A DNA stretch of 64,000 bases from CAG-488 sp051881315 (GTDB taxonomy: Bacteria; Bacillota; Clostridia; Oscillospirales; Acutalibacteraceae): the NCBI GenBank assembly GCA_051881315.1, contig JBJEPQ010000027.1, forward strand, positions 1-64,000, given 5' to 3'. The stretch's first letter is position 1, and every line of letters starts with the position of its first letter. Shown here in pieces: positions 8,649 through 17,161 of this stretch. The notes under the pieces were generated by a model, which worked only from the letters and a program-made list of their open reading frames with translations, searched no databases and was not told the origin of the DNA. The position numbers were made by a program, and so were the translations under genes.

Positions 8649-10439
8649 TTATTTTATCGGTTCAAAATCGGCGGCTCCGTGCTTGCAGAGAGGACATACG
8701 AAATCCTCGGGAAGCTCGTCTCCCTCATAGACATAACCGCAAATCTTGCAGACAAAGCCTTTCTTGCCCTCGGTCTGCGGCTTCGGCTTAACGTTCTTCT
8801 GATAATAAGTATAAGTCATTGTCTCGGCATCGGAGATAACCCTCGCCTCGGTGATCGAGCAGATAAACATTCCGTGAGTGTCAAGGTCAACATACTGCTC
8901 AACCTTGAGCGACATAAACGAGTTGATGTATCTCGGCAGGAAGGCAAGTCCGTTATCCGAACGAAGCGGTGTAATGCTCTCAAACTTATCCGCATTTCTG
9001 CCGCTTCTGAAGCCGAAGTTCTCAAACACGCTGAACGGTGCGTCAACTGAAAGACAGTTGAGATTCATTTTGCCCGTCTGCTTGATAACGTGGTGAGAAT
9101 AGTTATCCTTATTGATCGTTACGGCGATCCTGTTGGGAGAGTTTGTAACCTGTGAAACGGTATTTACGATAAGACCGTTATCCTTCTTGCCGTCGTTCGA
9201 GGTGACAACATAAAGACCGTAGCCTATATTGAACAGAGCGGAAAGATCGTTTTTGTTTGCCGTCTCGCCGTCCTGAGCGATATAATCACGGCAAAGCTCC
9301 TCGGCAAGAGCTTCAATCTCGGCAGAGGAGGTTTCGTTCATTGCAGAACGCAGATGAACAACAGGCTCAACGAAATTGATATTCTTGGAGTTTTCAAGCA
9401 TACCCTTCATTACCTTTGCCGCAAGAGGAGCCCATGTTCCGTTTTCAATGAACGCAACGGTCTTGTTCTTGAACTCTCTTTCGGTCAGCGACTCGATAAA
9501 GGTACGCATGAACGGGAAGATATCGGCATTGTAGGTCGTTGTTGCAAAAACAATTTTACCGTAGCGGAAAGCGTCCTCGACAGCCTCAGCCATATCACAG
9601 CGTGCAAGATCGTTCAGAACAACCTTGGGACAGCCCTTTGCTCTGAGCTTATCGGCAAGAGTTTCAACGGCTTTCTTTGTGTTGCCGTAAACCGAGGTGT
9701 ATGCAATCATTATGCCCTCGGTCTCAACGCCGTAGGACGACCAGGTGTTGTAAAGTCCGAGATAGTAGCCAAGGTCTTCCGTAAGAATCGGACCGTGGAG
9801 CGGACAGATCTTTTCAATGTCGAGGGTTGAAGCCTTCTGAAGAAGCTTCTGAACCTGTGCGCCGTATTTTCCGACGATGCCGAAATAATAACGTCTTGCC
9901 TCGCATGCCCAGTCCTCATCAACATCAAGCGCACCGAACTTGCCGAAACCGTCGGCGGAGAAAAGAACCTTATCGTATGAATCGTAGGTCACCATAACCT
10001 CAGGCCAGTGAACCATCGGTGCGGAAACGAAGCTGAGCGTGTGCTTGCCGAGCTCAAGGGTTGAGCCCTCGGAAATAACGATCTGACGGTCGGAAAGATC
10101 CTTTCCGAAAAACTGTTCCATCATTACAAAAGCCTTTGCCGAGGCAACAATTTTTGCGTCGGGATAGGTGTTGATAAAGCTGATAATGTTAGCGGAGTGA
10201 TCCGGCTCCATATGCTGAACGATGAGGTAATCGGGCTTTCTTCCGCCGAACACCTCGGAGAGATTGTCGAGCCACTCATGTCTGAAGCGTGCGTCTACGG
10301 TATCAAACACGGCGATCTTCTCGTCCATAATAACATATGAATTGTACGCCATACCGTTTTCCACAACATACTGACCTTCAAACAGATCAATGTCATGGTC
10401 GTTGACGCCGACATACTTTATATCCTTTGTAATATCCAT
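8649..10439 (-). CDS. Four-domain flavodiiron protein (FDP-flavodoxin-flavin reductase-rubredoxin)
   Basis: 596 residues. Domain 1 is a metallo-beta-lactamase-fold diiron centre with ligands in HMEPDH (H76, E78, D80, H81), then H in MVHWPE, D in SADGFG and H in CPLHGP. Domain 2 (about 250-395) is a flavodoxin with the FMN loop TSVYGNTK. Domain 3 (about 405-545) is a flavin-reductase-like split-barrel. Domain 4 is a rubredoxin with CKIC and CPLC. Such enzymes reduce O2 to water (or NO to N2O) in the cytoplasm of anaerobes; fused reductase and rubredoxin domains would let it take electrons in one chain. The start at 10439 is chosen because GAAAGGGG precedes it and because an ATG at 10487 would lie upstream of the predicted transcription start. 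Confidence 0.93.
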   Translation of the reverse strand: MDITKDIKYVGVNDHDIDLFEGQYVVENGMAYNSYVIMDEKIAVFDTVDARFRHEWLDNLSEVFGGRKPDYLIVQHMEPDHSANIISFINTYPDAKIVASAKAFVMMEQFFGKDLSDRQIVISEGSTLELGKHTLSFVSAPMVHWPEVMVTYDSYDKVLFSADGFGKFGALDVDEDWACEARRYYFGIVGKYGAQVQKLLQKASTLDIEKICPLHGPILTEDLGYYLGLYNTWSSYGVETEGIMIAYTSVYGNTKKAVETLADKLRAKGCPKVVLNDLARCDMAEAVEDAFRYGKIVFATTTYNADIFPFMRTFIESLTEREFKNKTVAFIENGTWAPLAAKVMKGMLENSKNINFVEPVVHLRSAMNETSSAEIEALAEELCRDYIAQDGETANKNDLSALFNIGYGLYVVTSNDGKKDNGLIVNTVSQVTNSPNRIAVTINKDNYSHHVIKQTGKMNLNCLSVDAPFSVFENFGFRSGRNADKFESITPLRSDNGLAFLPRYINSFMSLKVEQYVDLDTHGMFICSITEARVISDAETMTYTYYQKNVKPKPQTEGKKGFVCKICGYVYEGDELPEDFVCPLCKHGAADFEPIK

Positions 10440-10478
10440 TATAATAGCCCCTTTCAAAACAGGAATTGTTACTGTTTT

Positions 10479-10506
10479 ATTATACAATCAATTTGCCCTT
10501 TGTCAA
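10479..10506 (-). promoter_or_regulatory. Promoter of the flavodiiron gene
   Basis: On the minus strand TTGACA (10506-10501) and TATAAT (10484-10479) are separated by 16 bases. The -35 hexamer lies inside the left arm of a long inverted repeat, suggesting control. Confidence 0.82.
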
Positions 10507-10539
10507 CACATTATTCAAAAAATGTGACAAAAGGCAAAT
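10491..10539. promoter_or_regulatory. Long inverted repeat over the flavodiiron promoter (candidate operator)
   Basis: ATTTGCCCTTTGTCAACACA (10491-10510, plus TT) is mirrored by AATGTGACAAAAGGCAAAT (10521-10539), with one substitution, a two-base length difference and an eight-base centre. The left arm contains the -35 element. A redox- or oxygen-responsive repressor is a reasonable guess for a flavodiiron gene; the sequence does not match a textbook Rex or Fur box. Confidence 0.6.
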
Positions 10540-10574
10540 CGTTTTTTATGTATTATTTTTTTGCGGACTATCCG

Positions 10575-10712
10575 TCAGCTCAACAGGGCGATTATTGCGT
10601 CAAGGAGCTGACTGATCGCCTCATGAATCGGATGTCCGCCGCCGGGAAGAAGTGATTCAATAGCCTGAATCGGTGCAAAAATAAGCTCGGATAAAACTAT
10701 CAAAAAATACAT
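10575..10712 (-). CDS. Small hydrophobic protein, 45 residues, unknown
   Basis: A minus-strand ORF that starts MYFLIVLSELIFAPIQAIES and ends in DAIIALLS. It has GGAGG seven bases before the ATG at 10712 and a near-perfect promoter 40-70 bases upstream. The peptide is mostly hydrophobic or amphipathic, with a GGGHP turn in the middle, so it may sit at the membrane. It lies between uxaA and the flavodiiron gene, on the same strand as both, 135 bases before the latter. No homologue is recognised. An ATG two codons earlier (10718) abuts the ribosome-binding site and is less likely. Signals are strong, function is unknown. Confidence 0.55.
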   Translation of the reverse strand: MYFLIVLSELIFAPIQAIESLLPGGGHPIHEAISQLLDAIIALLS

Positions 10713-10753
10713 ATACATACCTCCGATTATTATTACGGTAACCCGTTGATATA

Positions 10754-10782
10754 ATTGTAATCTATATTTCTGCTTTTGTCAA
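10754..10782 (-). promoter_or_regulatory. Near-consensus promoter for the 45-residue small ORF
   Basis: On the minus strand TTGACA (10782-10777), 17 bases, then TACAAT (10759-10754). The predicted transcript begins near 10747, after the uxaA stop, and first meets the small ORF. Confidence 0.8.
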
Positions 10783-10795
10783 CCTTTGACTCAGC

Positions 10796-12268
10796 TTACA
10801 ATGTTATTCCGTTTTTGAATACAGCAATTTCACGGCAGGAGTTAAGCTCATTCTTCGTTCTGACGCCCGACGCAATTGTGAGCACGAGATCGTAGAGGCT
10901 CTCACCTGCTTTTTCTACGGAAACGCCGTCGCAGATTATGCCTGCATTAAAATCTATCCAGCTGCTTTTTGTATTGTAAATATCGGAATTGGAGGATATC
11001 TTAACCGTCGGCACGGGTGCGCCGAACGGAGTTCCCCTGCCCGTTGTGAACAGTATCATGTGTGCGCCTGCGGCAGTCAGAGCAGTCGTGCTGACAAGGT
11101 CGTTGCCCGGACCGTACAGGAGATTCAAGCCCTTTGTTTTCGCCGCTTCGCCGTATTGGAGAACAGCGGTAACGGGAGCGTCGCCGCCCTTTTGCACACA
11201 GCCGCAGGACTTATCCTCAAGTGTTGTGATTCCGCCTGCCTTGTTGCCGGGACTGGGATTTTCATATACGGTCTGACCGTTGCGGACAAAATAATCCTTG
11301 TAGTCCTCTACCATTTTTTCAGCCGCACGGAACACGTCCTCGTCCACGCATCTGTTGAAAAGGATTTTCTCGGCTCCGAACATTTCGGGCACCTCGGTCA
11401 GTATCGCCGTTCCGCCCTCGGCAACGTGACGGTTTGTAAACCTGCCGACTGCCGAATTTGCGGTTATTCCCGAAAGTCCGTCCGAGCCGCCGCACTTCAA
11501 GCCGATAACAAGCTCCGATGCGTCAATTTTTTCTCGCTTTAATAAGGAAATATTTTCCGCAAGCTCACTCAGAAGCTGTGTACCCGTCTGAATTTCGTCC
11601 TCGCACTGCTGGCAGATCATTATCTTGATACGGTCGGTATCGTAGTCGCCGAGCTGTTCATTAAGCTGGTCTATCGTCAGATTTTCACAGCCGAGACCGA
11701 CTATCAGAACTCCGCCTGCATTCGGGTGCTGTGCAAGAGCGGCAATAATCTTTTTGGTCGTTTCGTGATCGTCACCGAGCTGACTGCAGCCGTAAGGATG
11801 AGGGAAAGCAAAAATCCCCTCCACCGAGCCTTTCACAAGCTCCCGGTTATCGGCGGCAAGCTTTTGTGCAATGCTGTTGACGCAGCCGACGGTCGGCAAA
11901 ATCCATATCTCGTTTCTTATTCCGACCTTGCCGTCCTTGCGGCGGTAGCCCTCAAAAAACGCAGGCTCACGGTCGGGCAGTTTTTCAAAATCCGGCTTGT
12001 ATTCGAGCTTTTTTTCCTGCTCAAGAGTAGTGCGGACGTTGTGCGTATGCACCCATTCTCCCGCTTGAATATCAGAGACCGCAGTTCCGATCACACAGCC
12101 GTATTTGACGATATCATCGCCCGTCTTAATTTCTCTCAGGGCTATCTTGTGTCCGAACGAAATGTCCTCCTGCGCCGTGACGGAAAATTTCTCCGAACTT
12201 TCGCCCTTTTTGACATTTTCCAATGCCACAAGCACATTGTCCGAGGGGTGGATTTGAATTACATTCAT
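10796..12268 (-). CDS. uxaA: Altronate dehydratase
   Basis: 490 residues. The N-terminal 90 residues form the SAF domain (IQIHPSDNVLVAL start) and the rest is the UxaA catalytic family, with conserved GYRRKDGKVGIRNEIW and GLKCGGSDGLSGITAN. It dehydrates D-altronate to 2-keto-3-deoxygluconate, in the galacturonate branch of the cytoplasmic hexuronate pathway. Length is normal for the single-chain form. The start overlaps the uxaB stop as ATGA, so the genes are translationally coupled; GGAG lies eight bases upstream. It is the last gene of the hexuronate operon. The next enzymes, KDG kinase and aldolase, are not in the window. Confidence 0.95.
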   Translation of the reverse strand: MNVIQIHPSDNVLVALENVKKGESSEKFSVTAQEDISFGHKIALREIKTGDDIVKYGCVIGTAVSDIQAGEWVHTHNVRTTLEQEKKLEYKPDFEKLPDREPAFFEGYRRKDGKVGIRNEIWILPTVGCVNSIAQKLAADNRELVKGSVEGIFAFPHPYGCSQLGDDHETTKKIIAALAQHPNAGGVLIVGLGCENLTIDQLNEQLGDYDTDRIKIMICQQCEDEIQTGTQLLSELAENISLLKREKIDASELVIGLKCGGSDGLSGITANSAVGRFTNRHVAEGGTAILTEVPEMFGAEKILFNRCVDEDVFRAAEKMVEDYKDYFVRNGQTVYENPSPGNKAGGITTLEDKSCGCVQKGGDAPVTAVLQYGEAAKTKGLNLLYGPGNDLVSTTALTAAGAHMILFTTGRGTPFGAPVPTVKISSNSDIYNTKSSWIDFNAGIICDGVSVEKAGESLYDLVLTIASGVRTKNELNSCREIAVFKNGITL

Positions 12269-13743
12269 TCAAGACACTCCTTCATTGCGTTCAGCACGCC
12301 TGAGCTTTCAATCTTTTTGAGCTCGCTTACTGCGGCTTCTTCAAAGCCGGGAAGTGCAGACAGCTCACTTCCGAAGAAATCGGTTTCGTTCAGAATATCG
12401 TGAACAAGCGTTTCTGCGTCGGCTTCAAGGTGAGAAGCATAGAAATCAATTACCTTCTGTTCGTCCTTCACCTCGTAACGGTCGCCGTTTCTGAAACCGA
12501 CAAGAGCGCCGTTTTCAACCTCTTTTGCATTGCGGTAAAATTCAAGATAAGCCGCAAAGGAGAAGGTCAGACACTTGGGCAGAACATTGTTTCTTTTATA
12601 ATACTCGATCAGGCTCGGCATAACCCTCGCCTTCCATTTGGAGGTGGAGTTAAGGGAGATACTCAAAAGGCTGTGATCGACATAGGGATTGTTGAATCGG
12701 TCTTTGACCGCCTCGGCAAAATCCGTCAGCTCTTTTTCGGGAAGATCAAGAGTGGGAATGACCTCGGAATAAATTGTCCTGTTCATAAACGAACAGATAA
12801 GCTCGTCCTCCATACATTCACGCACAATGTTCTTTCCTGCAAGATATGCTCCGAGCACCATTGAGGTATGTGCGCCGTTGAGAATACGAACCTTGCGCTG
12901 TTTATACGGAGTGTGATCCTTAACGACAATTATCGGCAGTCCTGCCTTTTCAAAGGGCAATTCGTCCTTTATAAAGTCGGGACCTTCAATTACCCAGAAG
13001 CCGAAGATTTCACCCGTGTCGATGAGATTGTCACGGTATCCGAATGTTTCGCAGAGTGCGTCCGCTTCGCTTCGGGGATAACCCGTAACAATGCGGTCAA
13101 CAAGAGTTGAACAGAACGTATTTTCTTTTTCAACCCATTTGGCAAATTCTTCGGGCAAATTCCAAAGGTCGATGTACTGCTTTACACATTGCTTCAGGCA
13201 GTCGCCGTTGTGGTCTATCAGCTCGCAGGACAGGATTATAAAGCCGTTCAGCTTCTTTGTCCAGCGTTCATATAAAAAAGCCGTCAGCTTTGCAGGGAAC
13301 GAGCTTGGAGGAGCGTCCTCAAGCCTGCAATTCGGATCAAAGGCAATTCCTGCCTCGGTGGTGTTGGAAACAATAAATCGAAGCTCGGGATTTGCGGCAT
13401 TGTCGAGAAAGCCGCGGTAATCACGGTAGGGATCGACACAGCGTGACACGGAGGAAATTATTCTTTTCTGCTCCGTCTTTTCGCCGTTTTCACGGCCTCT
13501 GAGCAAAAGGGTGTAAAGTCCCTCCTGCTCATTTATCATATCGGTCAAGCCCGATGCGATAGGCTGAACAAGGACAGCCTTGCCGTTGAAGTCAGCTTTC
13601 TCGTTCATCACGTCAAGGAAATAATCCACAAATGCTCTCAGAAAATTTCCCTCGCCGAACTGAAGCACCTTTTCGGGCGCATTTTCAAGTAGATATCCTT
13701 CGTAATTCTTTTCACGAAGCGTTTTATAACAAAGTTTATCCAT
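12265..13743 (-). CDS. uxaB: Tagaturonate reductase (altronate oxidoreductase)
   Basis: 492-residue member of the mannitol-dehydrogenase/polyol long-chain dehydrogenase family. It shows the N-terminal nucleotide-binding segment VLQFGEGNFLRAFVDYFLD and the catalytic-domain motif KVRILNGAHTS, with the K-x5-N-x2-H pattern of the family. It reduces D-tagaturonate to D-altronate with NADH. It starts two bases after the uxaC stop and overlaps uxaA by four bases, which fixes its role in the operon. A fructuronate reductase (UxuB) is the main alternative, but pairing with uxaA and the QPIASGL segment favour UxaB. Confidence 0.93.
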   Translation of the reverse strand: MDKLCYKTLREKNYEGYLLENAPEKVLQFGEGNFLRAFVDYFLDVMNEKADFNGKAVLVQPIASGLTDMINEQEGLYTLLLRGRENGEKTEQKRIISSVSRCVDPYRDYRGFLDNAANPELRFIVSNTTEAGIAFDPNCRLEDAPPSSFPAKLTAFLYERWTKKLNGFIILSCELIDHNGDCLKQCVKQYIDLWNLPEEFAKWVEKENTFCSTLVDRIVTGYPRSEADALCETFGYRDNLIDTGEIFGFWVIEGPDFIKDELPFEKAGLPIIVVKDHTPYKQRKVRILNGAHTSMVLGAYLAGKNIVRECMEDELICSFMNRTIYSEVIPTLDLPEKELTDFAEAVKDRFNNPYVDHSLLSISLNSTSKWKARVMPSLIEYYKRNNVLPKCLTFSFAAYLEFYRNAKEVENGALVGFRNGDRYEVKDEQKVIDFYASHLEADAETLVHDILNETDFFGSELSALPGFEEAAVSELKKIESSGVLNAMKECLE

Positions 13744-13745
13744 AA

Positions 13746-15137
13746 TTAAAAGCCGAAATACTCCTTACAGTTGTAGAATGAAATGTCGGAAACAAGCTTG
13801 CCGAGCATCTTTTCATCGTTCGGGTATTTTCCGCTTTCCGCCCACTCGCCGATGAGGTTGCAGAGAAGTCTTCTGAAATACTCGTGTCTCGGATAGGAAA
13901 TGAAGCTTCTTGAATCCGTCAGCATACCGATAAAGTTGCCGAGAACTCCGTCCTCAGCCAAGGCTGTGAGCTGATTTCTCATTCCGTTGTAGGTATCGTT
14001 GAACCACCATGCAGAGCCGTGCTGGAGCTTGCCTCGGCAGGTATCGTCCTGGAAGCTGTTCATAAGAGCAACAAGCATATAGTTGTCGTTCGGGTTTGTG
14101 GAATAAAGCACCGTCCTCGGCAGATTATTGTCCTTTGCAAGGGAATTGAGGAAGGAGGAGATCTTAACGGGATCACCGCTGTTTCCGATACAGTCAAAGC
14201 CTGTGTCGGGACCGAGCTTTGCAAATTTTGCCGTGTTGACATTTCTGACCGCTCCGTAGTGAAGCTGAGAAGCCCAGCCGAGACGTACATATTCGGCATG
14301 GAGCTTGTTGAGAATGAAGCACTTGTATTTCTCAGCCTCGTCGGCGGTAACCTTTTCACCCGAAAGGACTTTCTTGAATATTACGTCAACCTCGTTTACA
14401 TTCGTTTCTGAATAGGGGACAAAATCAAGTCCGTGATCGCTTGCACAGCAGCCGTGAGCGTTGAAGTATTCCAGTCTTGAAACAAGAGCCGTCATAAGGC
14501 TTTCAAAGTCCTTGATCTCTGTTTTGCTGACCTCGGCAAGCTTTGCGATATAGTCAACGAAGCCGTCCTTGTCGATATTGACAGCTTTGTCGGGACGCCA
14601 TGCAGGAATAACCGAGATGTTGAAGCTCTTGTCAGCCGCAATCAACTCATGAGCTTTAAGGTCGTCAACGGGATCATCTGTCGTTGCGACGGCAATGACG
14701 TTCGACATCTCCATCATCTGACGGACCGTCATATTCTCAAGCTTGCTGTTGCACAAATTCCAAACGGTCTCTGCGGTCTCCTCATTGAGAAGTCCGTCAT
14801 AGCCGAAATATCTTTTAAGCTCAAGGTGCGTCCACTGATAGAGCGGATTACCGATGATTCTCGGCATAATTTTTGCGAAATTATAGAACTTCGTCCAGTC
14901 GGAGGCATCGCCCGTGATCTCGTTTTCGGGAACACCGCAGGCACGGATAAGTCTCCATTTATAGTGGTCGCCGCCGAGCCAAAGCTCGGTAATATTTCTG
15001 AATTTCTTGTTCTCTGCAATCTCCATAGGATTGAGATGGCAGTGATAATCTATTATCGGCAGATCCTCGCAGTATTTGTGATAGAGAGTTTTTGCGGTTT
15101 CGTTTTCCAAAAGAAAATCCTTGTTAATGTATTCCAT
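13746..15137 (-). CDS. uxaC: Glucuronate/galacturonate isomerase
   Basis: 463 residues, normal for UxaC. Metal-site motif DYHCHLNP lies near the N-terminus, and HGSAWWFNDTYNGM and MLTDSRSF near the C-terminus are family signatures. It converts D-galacturonate to tagaturonate and D-glucuronate to fructuronate. The start is placed at 15137 (M-E-Y-I-N), where AGGAGG lies seven bases upstream; the longer reading would overlap the preceding HAD gene and has no support. It sits third in an operon of two HAD phosphatases, uxaC, uxaB and uxaA. Confidence 0.96.
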   Translation of the reverse strand: MEYINKDFLLENETAKTLYHKYCEDLPIIDYHCHLNPMEIAENKKFRNITELWLGGDHYKWRLIRACGVPENEITGDASDWTKFYNFAKIMPRIIGNPLYQWTHLELKRYFGYDGLLNEETAETVWNLCNSKLENMTVRQMMEMSNVIAVATTDDPVDDLKAHELIAADKSFNISVIPAWRPDKAVNIDKDGFVDYIAKLAEVSKTEIKDFESLMTALVSRLEYFNAHGCCASDHGLDFVPYSETNVNEVDVIFKKVLSGEKVTADEAEKYKCFILNKLHAEYVRLGWASQLHYGAVRNVNTAKFAKLGPDTGFDCIGNSGDPVKISSFLNSLAKDNNLPRTVLYSTNPNDNYMLVALMNSFQDDTCRGKLQHGSAWWFNDTYNGMRNQLTALAEDGVLGNFIGMLTDSRSFISYPRHEYFRRLLCNLIGEWAESGKYPNDEKMLGKLVSDISFYNCKEYFGF

Positions 15138-15147
15138 AATTTTCCTC

Positions 15148-16017
15148 CTATATTTCTTCCCAATTCGGCTTATCAAGAAGCGAACTGTCAAAACTTGCGG
15201 TGTATGTGTTCTGAACATCGGGTGTGTATTTATCCTCAAGGAAGATATCAATTACATCGGAATAGAACTTCTTCCAGGACGCAATTTCCTTTCGGGGAAC
15301 GATGGGATAAAATCCGACTCCGTTTTCTGCGGCGGCTTTTGCGTCGCCGGGTGCGTCGCCGATCATCAGAACACGGCTTTGAGAATAATACTTTTTAATT
15401 TCATTTATACACTCTTTTTTATTGCCCTCCTCCTGAGAACAGATAAAGTTGGTGTATTTTGCAATGTCGTTTTCCGTCCACTCTCTCATCAGAGCGTCCT
15501 TTGCCGTGGCAGACATCACAACGATATCCGCCTTTTCGGAAAGCTTTTCAAGGCTCTCCCTTACAAAAGGAAACGGGGGTATGTTATGTACGGTTTTTGC
15601 AACCTCCTCGTTGATCTCGACCGACCATTCATAGGTCTTTTTCAGAACGGGATCGTCACATTCCGCAAGTGTCGTGAGATTGGGCGAGGGATTTTCGGCA
15701 AGAAATTTTTTCAGACTGCTCATATCGGGAAGAATATCGGGATAGTCCTGAACCTCTTTTCTTCTGCCGACAAGCTCAATCGTCTGCACAAGCGTTGCGT
15801 AGCGGTTTACTCCCCTTGTCTTTGAATAAAGATTTGCATATTCCCATGCGTCCCTGACGTATGAGGAAAGCATCTGCAAGCCCCATTTGCGGACGGTTAC
15901 GGGACAGAAGCACTCCTTGTGCTTGATCTCCATTGTGTCAAAGGCACAGCCGTCTGAATCAATGCAAACGAGAAAATCGTGATTTTTCTGATATCTTTTT
16001 AAGCTTTCTCCAACCAT
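15148..16017 (-). CDS. HAD-superfamily hydrolase in the hexuronate operon
   Basis: 289 residues. HAD motif I is DSDGCAFD (nucleophile D and acid-base D two residues on), motif II is the S-A-T of VMSATAK, and motif IV is the acidic MIGDAPGDAKAA. A helical cap lies between motifs I and II. It should be a cytoplasmic phosphatase acting on a small phosphorylated metabolite. AAGGTGAG precedes the ATG. The gene stops ten bases before the uxaC start and follows a second HAD gene by nine bases, so it is probably part of uronate catabolism, for example as a sugar-phosphate housecleaning enzyme; the substrate is not known. Confidence 0.85.
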   Translation of the reverse strand: MVGESLKRYQKNHDFLVCIDSDGCAFDTMEIKHKECFCPVTVRKWGLQMLSSYVRDAWEYANLYSKTRGVNRYATLVQTIELVGRRKEVQDYPDILPDMSSLKKFLAENPSPNLTTLAECDDPVLKKTYEWSVEINEEVAKTVHNIPPFPFVRESLEKLSEKADIVVMSATAKDALMREWTENDIAKYTNFICSQEEGNKKECINEIKKYYSQSRVLMIGDAPGDAKAAAENGVGFYPIVPRKEIASWKKFYSDVIDIFLEDKYTPDVQNTYTASFDSSLLDKPNWEEI

Positions 16018-16026
16018 ATACTCACC

Positions 16027-16860
16027 TTATAATTTGCAGAATTTTTCGATCGCCGAGGCAACTCCGTCGTCCGCATTCGTATCGGTAACATAATCTGCCT
16101 TTGCCTTGAGCCAGTCGGGAGCGTTGCCCATTGCAACTCCGACGGCTGATTCCTCGATTATTCTTTCGTCGCTGCTGCTGTCGCCGATCGCAAGCACCTC
16201 GCTGAAATCAACATTGATTCTTTCAAAAATTGAATGAAGTGCTTCGATCTTGTCTATACCCTTGGGAAGGAACTCGATGTCCTTGACCGCTCCGGGACGG
16301 GTAAACTCGGTTGCTCCGAGATTTTCCAAAGCGTCGTAGATCGGCTGGCGGTCTTCTTCCTTAATACCGTAAAGGTTGACCTTTTCCATCTCTAAACCGT
16401 TTTCTTCAAAATGCTTGGAAAGGCTCTCGACAGCCTTGGGAATACCTGCGTCCGTGTACCAGATATGGTGAGCGGGAACAGGATAATTCGGCAGATCGTC
16501 CGCAATCTCCTTTTCAAGATAGATAGTTCCCTCGGCGGCAATCTCACCGTAGATCTGTCTGCCCTCAAAGATTTTGAAAACCTTTGCCGAATCCTCAGGC
16601 GAAACAAGCTTCTTGTAGATCGTCTCCCCTGTTTTCATATCTACCACTCTTGCACCGTGGCAGGTCAGGCGGTAGCGCATCGGCTCATACTTCAAAAGCT
16701 GCGGCGGATACATATCGAGCACTCTGCCCGTGCAGGGAATGATATTTATTCCCGCCTTTGCCGCTCTGTCAAGCACGTCCATACATCTTTGTGAAATGTT
16801 GATCTGATCCGGTAACAGGAGAGTTCCGTCCATATCAAGAAGAATTGCTTTAATACTCAT
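16027..16860 (-). CDS. Cof-type HAD-IIB phosphatase
   Basis: 277 residues. Motif I is LLDMDGTLL, and the C-terminal motif IV, IGDSSSDERII, is typical of Cof-like HAD-IIB enzymes, which dephosphorylate sugar phosphates and similar metabolites. The type C2 cap occupies the middle. The start at 16860 is set by GGGAG six bases upstream; a longer upstream reading runs through a region that lacks a better ribosome-binding site. It is the first gene of the hexuronate operon, transcribed from the promoter at 17032-17060. Two HAD genes heading a uxaCBA operon is uncommon. Confidence 0.88.
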   Translation of the reverse strand: MSIKAILLDMDGTLLLPDQINISQRCMDVLDRAAKAGINIIPCTGRVLDMYPPQLLKYEPMRYRLTCHGARVVDMKTGETIYKKLVSPEDSAKVFKIFEGRQIYGEIAAEGTIYLEKEIADDLPNYPVPAHHIWYTDAGIPKAVESLSKHFEENGLEMEKVNLYGIKEEDRQPIYDALENLGATEFTRPGAVKDIEFLPKGIDKIEALHSIFERINVDFSEVLAIGDSSSDERIIEESAVGVAMGNAPDWLKAKADYVTDTNADDGVASAIEKFCKL

Positions 16861-17031
16861 AAATACTCCCACTTTTTTAACTATAAAAGTTATTATTTTC
16901 CCGTCTGCAAGTTTCCGCAAAAACATTGCTGACTGAATTTTGAATATAAAACCCGAAGAACATCTTTTAAACATTCGGAATGATTGTCAAACCGTTGTTT
17001 TCGGCTCTGCGAGTCATATTTATACTCATAA

Positions 17032-17060
17032 ATAATACCACCATAGGGTTTTAATGTCAA
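17032..17060 (-). promoter_or_regulatory. Promoter of the hexuronate operon
   Basis: On the minus strand TTGACA (17060-17055), 17 bases, TATTAT (17037-17032). The transcript would start near 17025, leaving a leader of about 165 bases before the ATG at 16860. Apart from this promoter and the terminator at 17108, the gap 16861-17161 holds nothing I can identify; the long leader could carry regulation. Confidence 0.75.
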
Positions 17061-17107
17061 TGATTTTCGTCCTGTAACTGTCGGACAGCAAGAGGTTTGG
17101 GATAAAC

Positions 17108-17141
17108 AAAAACCGTGAGAGTGTTTAATTCACACGGTTTT
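17108..17141 (-). terminator. Terminator after the GPH transporter gene
   Basis: AAACCGTG (17110-17117) pairs with CACGGTTT (17133-17140). On the minus strand the hairpin is followed by TTTTTGTTTAT. It separates the GPH transporter from the hexuronate operon promoter. Confidence 0.8.
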
Positions 17142-17161
17142 GTATTTATATTGCCCTGCGG

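Noticed and set aside
10440..10487. A start at 10487 for the flavodiiron protein
   Set aside because: It would lie upstream of the predicted transcription start, since the -10 is at 10479-10484, and has no ribosome-binding site; GAAAGGGG precedes the ATG at 10439.
14649..15825. Overlapping plus-strand open frames opposite uxaC and the HAD gene
   Set aside because: Both minus-strand genes carry full catalytic motifs; the plus-strand frames are rich in Cys/Arg/Phe as expected for antisense reading.
16861..17161. Possible riboswitch in the leader of the hexuronate operon
   Set aside because: I could not fold a conserved known riboswitch core by eye; only a promoter and the neighbour's terminator are clear.
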